A stretch of 5,307 nt of DNA from positions 1-5,307 of the forward strand of contig JAYSTY010000473.1 of assembly GCA_043719385.1 (NCBI GenBank), written 5' to 3'. The notes beneath the pieces are model-generated. The model saw only the letters and a list, made by a program, of their open reading frames with translations, did no database searches and had not been told where the DNA came from. Numbering within the stretch: the stretch's first letter is position 1; the number at the start of each line of letters is the position of its first letter. Shown one piece after another: positions 1 through 5,028 of the stretch. Origin of the DNA: JAFDVL01 sp043719385. Its GTDB lineage: Bacteria > Acidobacteriota > Blastocatellia > RBC074. A program made the position numbers and the translations under genes.

Positions 1-221
1 GCGAATTGATAGTTACCCTCGCTATTTGCCTGCGTTGTGACCGCAATGCCAGTGGCATCGTTTTTAATTGTCACAGTGGCGTTGGGCAATCCTGCGCCAG
101 TGGCATCATGGACTGTTCCCAGGACAGTGGCAGAATCGAATTGTGCCATTACAGGTATGCAATAACCGATCAAAACAATTATTCCGAAAAAAATATAATC
201 ACGCAGATGACGAAAGCTCAC
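1..221 (-). CDS. N-terminus of an Oar-like outer-membrane receptor (carboxypeptidase-regulatory-like domain), cut by window edge
   Basis: Only the first 73 codons are inside the window; the frame is open to base 1. The product starts MSFRHLRDYIFF, continues through a hydrophobic run (GIIVLIGYCIPVMA) and has a likely signal-peptidase site at VMA-Q around residue 26. Next comes the start of a carboxypeptidase-regulatory-like beta-sandwich: LGTVHDATGAGLPNATVTI, then TGIAV and NSEGNYQF. This matches the N-terminal layout of the complete receptor upstream, so a TonB-dependent receptor of the same class is the best guess, although no plug or barrel is visible. The GTG at 221 is preferred because GAGGAG (229-234) lies 7 bases before it. 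An in-frame ATG at 236 directly follows a TGA and would put that Shine-Dalgarno inside the gene; it adds only MRRNI. The gene is separated from the receptor at 497 by a terminator, so it probably has its own promoter. Confidence 0.85.
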   Translation of the reverse strand, partial: MSFRHLRDYIFFGIIVLIGYCIPVMAQFDSATVLGTVHDATGAGLPNATVTIKNDATGIAVTTQANSEGNYQF

Positions 222-228
222 AATATTT

Positions 229-234
229 CTCCTC
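229..234 (-). promoter_or_regulatory. Ribosome binding site deciding the GTG start at 221
   Basis: GAGGAG on the minus strand, 7 bases before GTG (221-219). It overlaps the alternative ATG at 236-234, which has no comparable site in front of it, so it favours the GTG. Confidence 0.6.
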
Positions 235-246
235 ATTCAATTGTTT

Positions 247-286
247 GCCTGAATCGTGTCAGGCGAGACACCTTTGTCCAGACAAA
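247..286 (-). promoter_or_regulatory. Cluster of overlapping inverted repeats in the leader of the second receptor gene
   Basis: Three short perfect inverted repeats lie within 40 bases, 26 bases ahead of the GTG start: GCCTGA/TCAGGC (247-252 with 259-264), GTGTC/GACAC (256-260 with 267-271) and TTTGTC/GACAAA (273-278 with 281-286, two-base centre). The first two overlap, so as RNA they could only form alternately. The third has too short a loop for a good RNA hairpin and looks more like a DNA operator half-site pair. A regulatory role is inference; short repeats like these can also arise by chance. Confidence 0.3.
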
Positions 287-332
287 CGCAGGATTCTCTT
301 TTTTGATAATGTAAGGGGAGGGTAATTTGCGC

Positions 333-361
333 ACGTTAATTTCGCTTCAGACAAGCGTCAA
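333..361 (-). promoter_or_regulatory. Possible sigma-70-type promoter for the second receptor gene
   Basis: Minus-strand TTGACG (361-356) and TAACGT (338-333) are 17 bases apart. The -35 matches the consensus at 5 of 6 positions, but the -10 at only 3 of 6. If used, transcription would start near 326, giving a leader of about 105 bases that contains the inverted repeats at 247-286. The weak -10 keeps this tentative. Confidence 0.2.
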
Positions 362-410
362 ATCAATCTTAATTTTCGAGAGCTTCGTAAACCAAGAATT
401 GCCATGATAG

Positions 411-457
411 AAACGAAAATTCGCTCGAACTCCCGACGTGGACAGGAATTCGAGCGA
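411..457 (-). terminator. Intrinsic terminator downstream of the complete TonB-dependent receptor
   Basis: TCGCTCGAA (421-429) pairs perfectly with TTCGAGCGA (449-457). After one C/A mismatch the stem continues with TCC/GGA (431-433 with 445-447), leaving an 11-base loop. Read on the minus strand, the hairpin begins 39 bases after the receptor stop codon and is followed by ATTTTCGTTT, an interrupted U-rich tract. The other strand has no T-run after the stem, so it acts on minus-strand transcripts. It should separate the two receptor genes into different transcripts. Confidence 0.7.
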
Positions 458-496
458 GATTGAGAAAGTACTATTTGGCTGAGTAAAAATCTTCAC

Positions 497-3400
497 CTAG
501 AAAACAAACCGTGCGCCAAGTTGTCCCTGACGCGGCCCGCCAAAGCGATCTGTGCCGGGCGCATTGCCTGGGATCAAAGCCGAATTGCCTTTGAATGGCA
601 AGCCAGTTGCCGAATTGAGCGTTGCCTGTGGAGCGCCAAACGTTGTCTCGCCATCCCCATTAAATTGCTTGTTGCTGGAACGAGTCAGATTGAATCCTTC
701 GATAGATAAGATCAGCTTCATATTCTCGCCAAAGCGAAATTCTTTCAGCAACCGCATATCCCAATCGAAAAATCCTGCCTGTCGAAATTGGGCACGATTA
801 GCAATTAAGCCATTAATGATCGGGCGATCATTCACGGTGTTGCCTTCGTTTTGTGTGTCGGCTCCGACGACGGCTTTCACTGGATAACCCGTCCGCGCAA
901 AAACCAAAGTACTCAGCGTAAATCCATGTCCCAGCTCATACAGCGCGTTGATATTGCCGCTGTTACGAATATCATTTTTCGCCCACGAAGCATCGCTCTT
1001 CAGATTAAAAGTATTGAGTGCAGGCTGACGATTAAAATCACGTTCATTTGTATCGTCATCCCGATTGAAGGCATGCGTGTAATTGAAAGTGAATTGCACG
1101 CGGCGACTCATGCGACGCTCAAGGCTCACGGACATTCCGTTGTAGCTGGAATGGGCAATTGATTTGTTGAGATTAATTTGTCCAAGCGTGGCATCAGGAC
1201 GCGCAACTTTTGGCGTGAAGGCTTTGCCTGTTGCCGTATCAATAAAAATTGGCTGCCCGGTCAGCGCATTAAAATCGGAAGCCTGTACCAGTACGCCTTT
1301 TGAATCATACGCCGGATAGACAGGCAAGCCGTTGGCTAACACAGTTGGCTTGAATAGATTGGTGTCAACGCGGCGTTGCAAATTCCAGGTCGAATTGCGC
1401 ACCAAACCGAGCGTGATTTTGGTGTTGTGATTGAGTTGCTGTTCCAGCGCGACTGCGACTTGTCCTGAACGTGGATTACGGAAATTCGGATCAAAGGCAT
1501 AGACGCTATTGATCGGAGATTTCACTCCCGCAGGCAACACTGCAATTGGGTTCGGCGCTTTCAGAAGCTTGAGCAATGTTGGATCAGTATTCGTATCCAG
1601 AACTAACGTGTTGAGTCCGTTATCCGTAAACACGCGCTGCATCAAATACGAAGGCGTGCGCGAATCAAACAGTCCACCTGATAAACGTAGAACAGTCGTT
1701 CCTTTGCCACCAATATTCCACGCGATACCAAGCCGTGGTTGCCACATTTTCCAATCACTTGGAATAACTGCGGTGATGGGTAAAGCCGGATTCGGTGTTG
1801 TTGGTTGTGGATTGACCTGCGCTTCCCAGCGCAATCCAGCCGTGACGGTCAGATCGCGGCGCAGCTTCATCGAATCCGTAAAATACAAAGCGTATTCGCG
1901 CTGTGTCGCCTGATATTGCCCCTGCGTTCCATTCGCTGCGATGGATTGTTGGTAGCGCGCAATTTTGGTACTGTCCCCGGCGACCGCTGCCAGATAATTC
2001 GCCAGCGTCGTGAACGTATAAACGCCGCCGTAATTGGTTTCACGCTGTTGTTTGCCGGGGCTGATGTTGATGTCAAAGCCCGTCTTGATGGTGTGCAAGC
2101 CGTGTGTCCACGTCACGTTGTCCAGGATTTGGTTGCGCGTCGCGTTGTAAATATAAGTTCCGTTTTTGCTGCCGCCGAGCGTGCCTAAATCGGCAATGGA
2201 AATTTCAGCTAAGGTGCTGTTCGGTGTTTGCGTGCGATTGTCGTAAACATGTTGCCAGCGCACATCATTCAGCAAATTTGAAGAAAAGACAGTTGTCAAC
2301 GCCGCCTTCAAACCCTGACTCTCACGATCAAGGATGGTGTTATTCGTCGAAGCCGCGTTCGTCTGTCCGCTGACGCCGCCGAAGTTCAGGCCATATTGTG
2401 CGGCATAAGTGTATTGCACATTCAAGGTGTTCGTCGGGTTCAGTACGAAATCAAGCCGCCCGAACGCTACCAACGGATTATTTTTCTGCTTGAAAGTTCC
2501 TTGCTGACTGAGAATATCCTGCGGTATGACTACACCGCCAGTTGGCGTATCAAATTTCACCGTGTAGGGAATATTGACTCTGTTCTTTTCAACAGCAGCG
2601 AAGAAAAATAATCTATCGCGGCGAATCGGCCCGCCCACTGCACCGCCAAATTGATTCTGCGCATTCGCGCTGCTGTCATTCCCAAACGCATCCGGCGAAG
2701 TCAATTTGCCATTGCGATTCGCATACAAACCTTCGCCGTGAAATTTGTTTGTGCCAGATTTGGTAACGACATTGACATAGCCGGAATTCGTGCGTCCCAC
2801 TTGCGCCGAAGCTCCATCACGCACAACCTGGAATTCTCTGACCGCCACTTGCGGGAAAAAATATGCCGATTCATTGGCGCCACCGCCACGTTGTCCGCCT
2901 TGCACCGGATCATTAAAATCTACGCCATCCAATGAAATGTTGGAATTGATCGAACGCTGACCATTAACCGAAATTCCAAAGCGGTTTTGCTCCTGCATCA
3001 CGTTGGGCGACAACTGAATAAATTCGGTAAAGTTACGACCACGAATCGGAAGTTGTTCAATCGCGCGCTGGCTGATGGCTACGCTATTATTCGTGTCCCC
3101 AGCGTTAACAATTTCGGCGTTTTCAATGACGTTTACCTGTTCAGTAATCGCTGCCACCTGCAAGCCAATATTAACGGCTTTGGTGCTGCCTACAATCAAT
3201 TGCACTTTATCGCGTTTGGTCGTCGCAAAGCCGGTCGCGCTGACTTCGATGTCATAGCTGCCAATCGGCATCACACTGGCCATAAATCTGCCGTGTTCAT
3301 TGGCTGTCAGGGTTCGCACATAACCAGTTTCCGGGTTGCGAATCGTAATTTTTGCCCCTGGCACAGCTTGCGCCGTGGCATCAGTGATGGCACCTTCCAG

Positions 3401-3508
3401 GGCGGCGCTGCCTGCATCAGATTGGGCCATTGCGCTGAATAACAAGACACAAAGCAAAAATAATGTGAGGCCGATTCGGATACAAAGCTGACGAGAGAAA
3501 GTGAACAT
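497..3508 (-). CDS. Oar-like TonB-dependent outer-membrane receptor with N-terminal carboxypeptidase-regulatory-like domain
   Basis: The product is 1003 residues, a usual length for this class. Residues 1-28 form a signal peptide (hydrophobic core LTLFLLCVLLF, cleavage at AMA-Q). A carboxypeptidase-regulatory-like domain follows at about 36-120 (LEGAITDATAQAVPGAKITI, then GSYDIEVSATGF). A plug-type region lies at about 141-252, with QLPIRGRNFTEFIQLSPNV, NGQRSINSNISLDGVD and VNVVTKSGTNKFHG, which are recurrent in acidobacterial Oar-like proteins. The rest is aromatic-rich beta-barrel ending in GARFVF; a C-terminal Phe is typical of outer-membrane barrels handled by the BAM machinery. Family knowledge suggests energised uptake or surface interaction at the outer membrane, but the substrate cannot be read from sequence. 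No clear TonB box is seen. The start is the ATG at 3508, with AAGGAG 6 bases upstream; the longer frame begins with TTG at 3535 and would include that Shine-Dalgarno. It stops at TAG 497-499, followed by a terminator. Confidence 0.95.
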   Translation of the reverse strand: MFTFSRQLCIRIGLTLFLLCVLLFSAMAQSDAGSAALEGAITDATAQAVPGAKITIRNPETGYVRTLTANEHGRFMASVMPIGSYDIEVSATGFATTKRDKVQLIVGSTKAVNIGLQVAAITEQVNVIENAEIVNAGDTNNSVAISQRAIEQLPIRGRNFTEFIQLSPNVMQEQNRFGISVNGQRSINSNISLDGVDFNDPVQGGQRGGGANESAYFFPQVAVREFQVVRDGASAQVGRTNSGYVNVVTKSGTNKFHGEGLYANRNGKLTSPDAFGNDSSANAQNQFGGAVGGPIRRDRLFFFAAVEKNRVNIPYTVKFDTPTGGVVIPQDILSQQGTFKQKNNPLVAFGRLDFVLNPTNTLNVQYTYAAQYGLNFGGVSGQTNAASTNNTILDRESQGLKAALTTVFSSNLLNDVRWQHVYDNRTQTPNSTLAEISIADLGTLGGSKNGTYIYNATRNQILDNVTWTHGLHTIKTGFDINISPGKQQRETNYGGVYTFTTLANYLAAVAGDSTKIARYQQSIAANGTQGQYQATQREYALYFTDSMKLRRDLTVTAGLRWEAQVNPQPTTPNPALPITAVIPSDWKMWQPRLGIAWNIGGKGTTVLRLSGGLFDSRTPSYLMQRVFTDNGLNTLVLDTNTDPTLLKLLKAPNPIAVLPAGVKSPINSVYAFDPNFRNPRSGQVAVALEQQLNHNTKITLGLVRNSTWNLQRRVDTNLFKPTVLANGLPVYPAYDSKGVLVQASDFNALTGQPIFIDTATGKAFTPKVARPDATLGQINLNKSIAHSSYNGMSVSLERRMSRRVQFTFNYTHAFNRDDDTNERDFNRQPALNTFNLKSDASWAKNDIRNSGNINALYELGHGFTLSTLVFARTGYPVKAVVGADTQNEGNTVNDRPIINGLIANRAQFRQAGFFDWDMRLLKEFRFGENMKLILSIEGFNLTRSSNKQFNGDGETTFGAPQATLNSATGLPFKGNSALIPGNAPGTDRFGGPRQGQLGARFVF

Positions 3509-3514
3509 GCAAAT

Positions 3515-3537
3515 CTCCTTAAATGACTTGACCAAGT
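3515..3537 (-). promoter_or_regulatory. Strong ribosome binding site and adjacent 12-base palindrome before the receptor start
   Basis: AAGGAG (3515-3520, minus strand) sits 6 bases before ATG 3508 and fixes the start of the receptor. Immediately upstream, ACTTG-AC-CAAGT (3526-3537) is a perfect 5-2-5 inverted repeat. The loop is too short for an RNA hairpin, so if it functions it would be as a protein-binding site; this part is speculative. Confidence 0.55.
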
Positions 3538-3597
3538 TTTAATTTGATACGACGTGACTAAAAGAAAGATGGAAACTAGCAGATTCCTCTTAAGGCC

Positions 3598-3626
3598 ATC
3601 TTAGCTAAAGTCTAAATCCAGGTTAA
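3598..3626 (-). promoter_or_regulatory. Possible promoter of the TonB-dependent receptor
   Basis: Minus-strand TTAACC (3626-3621) and TAAGAT (3603-3598) are 17 bases apart, each matching the sigma-70 consensus at 4 of 6 positions. Transcription would start near 3591 and give a leader of about 83 bases. An A/T-rich region such as this yields such pairs by chance, so confidence is low. Confidence 0.2.
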
Positions 3627-3817
3627 ATCTTCAGGGGATTCGCTGCGGTGGAGAAATATTGTTGGTCGCTGACTCAATGCGTAATCGTGAGTGGAGCGAT
3701 AGTATCTGCGCCCCGGTGCATTATTTTTCATAGACTTAAGTTTGACTTTATTTGCCTCTAACATTCTTCCCGTAAATTGTTCCTGTCCTTTCAATAATAG
3801 GAAATGTAGCTTTTGAC

Positions 3818-4006
3818 AGAGTGTGTTCGGAGACTTAACGAACTTTGGCTGATTGTCTTAAGTCACTCATTGTTTGAGGTGCTGGAAGACGCAGGGGGAG
3901 CGTGAGTGGAGAGGCAGCTTTCAATTGCTGAGTCAGAACATTGAAGCTTGGGGGAGTGAGGATGTTATGGCCAGGCAAGGCAAGTCGTTAAGGCCGGACA
4001 CACTCT
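3818..4006. repeat. 189-base segment bounded by imperfect inverted repeats (possible miniature element or structured RNA)
   Basis: The left end (3818-3841) reads AGAGTGTGTTCGG then AGA then CTTAACGA. The right end (3985-4006), read on the minus strand, gives AGAGTGTGTCCGG then C then CTTAACGA. The arms agree at 20 positions, with one substitution in the first block and a 3-versus-1-base difference in the middle. Near the centre a second hairpin forms from AGCTTTCAAT (3916-3925) and ATTGAAGCT (3940-3948), with CTG/CAG pairing inside it. No transposase coding is visible and no clear target-site duplication flanks the arms, although AATAATAG occurs just outside both ends in inverted orientation (3793-3800 and 4005-4012). 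A small non-autonomous element, a decayed insertion sequence, or a long closing stem of an RNA would all fit. Confidence 0.5.
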
Positions 4007-4074
4007 ATTATTCAAAGTCTGCTTCCAAAAGGACAAAGCGTAGTCCCGGGGATTATGCTGCTATAACACTGAGC

Positions 4075-4114
4075 GTGCAGGCGAAGCGGGGGGATCGTTC
4101 GTCTGCACCTTTTT
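4075..4114 (+). terminator. Strong plus-strand intrinsic terminator without an identified upstream gene
   Basis: GTGCAGGCGAA (4075-4085) pairs with TTCGTCTGCAC (4098-4108) along 11 positions, including one G-U wobble, around a 12-base loop rich in G. C and then five T residues follow (4110-4114). Read on the minus strand the stem is not followed by a T-run, so it is oriented for plus-strand transcripts. All confident genes here are on the minus strand, so it must serve an unrecognised plus-strand transcript or be a relic. Confidence 0.65.
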
Positions 4115-4135
4115 ACTACCGAAAGAATAAAATTT

Positions 4136-4225
4136 ATGCGTCGCTATGCTTTTGGCTCGTTAAGCTTTGGTATGTTGTTATTACTGACTGTCATCATCTG
4201 GAGTTTGCTGCCACATCCACATTAG
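4136..4225 (+). CDS. Possible 29-residue single-span membrane peptide or decayed gene start
   Basis: A plus-strand ATG opens a 29-codon frame that begins MRRYAFGSLSFG and continues with MLLLLTVIIWSLL before ending PHPH and TAG. Two arginines ahead of about 15 hydrophobic residues give the pattern of a membrane anchor or uncleaved signal sequence with the N-terminus inside. No proper Shine-Dalgarno is seen (only GAAAGAA in front), but TAAAAT just before the ATG resembles a -10 box. A weak hairpin, TTGCTG/CAGCAA (4205-4210 with 4231-4236), followed by TTTT overlaps its end. It could be a real small membrane protein, the surviving start of a lost secreted protein, or chance; I do not recognise it. 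Confidence 0.25.
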   Translation: MRRYAFGSLSFGMLLLLTVIIWSLLPHPH

Positions 4226-4239
4226 GGCCACAGCAATTT

Positions 4240-4317
4240 TCAATCTGACTTCATCTGTTCCTGCGGCACGATCAGTAAGTAATACCCCACGCCAATCATG
4301 GGAATAATATCAATCCC
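4240..4317 (-). pseudogene. Out-of-product C-terminal wing of the winged-helix regulator, beyond an in-frame stop
   Basis: Directly after the TAA at 4320-4318 the same frame continues for 25 codons to TGA at 4242-4240. It encodes GIDIIPMIGVGYYLLIVPQ and then EQMKSD. The I-x-x-I-G-V-G-Y-x-L pattern is the hallmark C-terminal beta-hairpin (wing) of OmpR/PhoB-type DNA-binding domains and falls at exactly the expected distance after the recognition helix. The coding signature is intact, so only the stop codon separates it from the main frame. A full-length product would be 114 residues. Confidence 0.8.
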
Positions 4318-4584
4318 TTATGATGCGAGTTTGCGTCGCAGATTGGTGATGTGAACTCGCAATGCGTTATCTTTAAATTCTTCTTCCCGCCACACGTGCC
4401 GCCACAGTTCCTGATGTGGGACAGGGCGACCATTGGCGCGTAACAGACAGGCGAAGATCAGGAATTCTTTGCGCGAGATTGAATAAATTGGTGCGCCGCG
4501 ACAGGCTAAGTAGAAATAATCAAATTCCACCCGCAAATACCCATCGTCATATACATTTGGTTCAGCTTCGTTACTGGCTGTCAT
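4318..4584 (-). CDS. Stand-alone OmpR/PhoB-type winged-helix DNA-binding protein, truncated before the wing
   Basis: The 88-residue product is only the effector half of a response regulator, with no phosphoreceiver domain. Residues about 16-36 form the N-terminal beta-sheet (YLRVEFDYFYLACRGAPIYS). SRKEFLIFACLLRANGR is helix 1, VPHQELWRHVW is helix 2, and FKDNALRVHITNLRRKLAS is the recognition helix with the typical V-x-x-L-R-R-K-L ending. The frame then stops at TAA where most relatives have a residue before the wing. The start ATG lies 6 bases after the arsC stop, with only a weak AAGAAA in front, so translation probably depends on coupling to arsC. The position suggests regulation of the arsenic operon, but target DNA and signal are unknown. 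Without the wing, DNA binding is expected to be weakened or lost. Confidence 0.75.
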   Translation of the reverse strand: MTASNEAEPNVYDDGYLRVEFDYFYLACRGAPIYSISRKEFLIFACLLRANGRPVPHQELWRHVWREEEFKDNALRVHITNLRRKLAS

Positions 4585-4590
4585 AGTTTC

Positions 4591-5028
4591 TTATTGCTGC
4601 CTATTCATAAATCCTTGCAGCCATTCTTGTAGCTCATCGCGCACCTGCCGAAAAATCTGGAGCCGGTATTCATCGGTGCCAAAACTGGGTGGTGGCGGGT
4701 CTTCAAAACTCTGATGAATACGCTGCGTTCTGCCAGGGAAGACGGGACAGCTTTCATTCGCATTGTCACAAACTGTTATTACAAAAGCAAAAGCCTGTCC
4801 TGCAAATTCTTCGACAGATTTTGATCGCTGCGCAGAAATATCAATGCCGATTTCGCGCATGACTCGAATGGCTTCGGGACGGACAACCCCCGGCTTAGTT
4901 CCGGCGCTGAAGACCTCAAACTGCGCGCTGCCTAGGTGACGCAAAAGCCCTTCAGCCATTTGGCTGCGTGCGGAATTACCAGTGCAAAGGATTAAGACGC
5001 GCAATTTTTTCTGCATCGGATTACTCAT
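4591..5028 (-). CDS. arsC: Arsenate reductase, thioredoxin-coupled low-molecular-weight phosphatase family
   Basis: The 145-residue cytoplasmic enzyme reduces arsenate to arsenite by a three-cysteine relay recharged by thioredoxin. The P-loop LCTGNSARSQMAEG gives nucleophile Cys15 and anion-binding Arg21 (C-x5-R). Cys87 and Cys94 in VCDNANESCPVFPG are the relay cysteines, and Asp110 in FEDPPPP is the expected acid. All four residues sit five positions later than in Bacillus subtilis ArsC (Cys10, Cys82, Cys89, Asp105), so all catalytic residues are present. The paired cysteines at 87/94 separate it from ordinary small tyrosine phosphatases. The start is the ATG at 5028, which overlaps the channel gene stop as TAATG and has AGAGGA (5035-5040) 6 bases upstream; the longer frame from 5055 would include that site. 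The gene is the middle member of an apparent operon with the aquaporin and the winged-helix gene. Confidence 0.95.
   Translation of the reverse strand: MSNPMQKKLRVLILCTGNSARSQMAEGLLRHLGSAQFEVFSAGTKPGVVRPEAIRVMREIGIDISAQRSKSVEEFAGQAFAFVITVCDNANESCPVFPGRTQRIHQSFEDPPPPSFGTDEYRLQIFRQVRDELQEWLQGFMNRQQ

Larger units (their letters stand above)
3627..4135. other. Gene-free stretch with inverted repeats and an orphan terminator
   Basis: About 500 bases without a believable protein gene. Open frames on both strands here start with TTG, lack Shine-Dalgarno sites and have unremarkable composition (a 60-codon minus frame at 3612-3794; a 124-codon plus frame at 3874-4248). What can be supported is structural: an imperfect inverted-repeat pair at 3818-3841 and 3985-4006, a central hairpin at 3916-3948, and a plus-strand terminator at 4075-4114. 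The part from 3627 to 3792 shows nothing recognisable. Confidence 0.6.

Noticed and set aside
6..325. Two plus-strand open frames of 102 and 85 codons
   Set aside because: They are antisense to the second receptor start, which has signal peptide, domain pattern and ribosome site.
2987..3442. 151-codon plus-strand open frame
   Set aside because: Entirely antisense to the well-supported TonB-dependent receptor; low-complexity shadow frame without a ribosome site.
3509..3535. Nine extra N-terminal codons for the receptor (TTG start at 3535)
   Set aside because: The AAGGAG site lies inside this extension and the signal peptide is complete from ATG 3508.
3612..3794. 60-codon minus-strand open frame between the receptor and the arsenic operon
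   Set aside because: TTG start and no recognisable protein pattern; an internal ATG also lacks a proper ribosome site. It overlaps the possible receptor promoter.
3874..3900. Resemblance of GAGGTGCTGGAAGACGCAG to the conserved SRP RNA apical region
   Set aside because: The symmetric internal loop and GGAA tetraloop closed by paired flanks are not present, and the surroundings do not form the required hairpin.
3874..4248. 124-codon plus-strand open frame
   Set aside because: It begins with TTG, has no Shine-Dalgarno, runs through the inverted repeat, the 4075-4114 terminator hairpin and the wing of the winged-helix gene in antisense, and shows no domain pattern.
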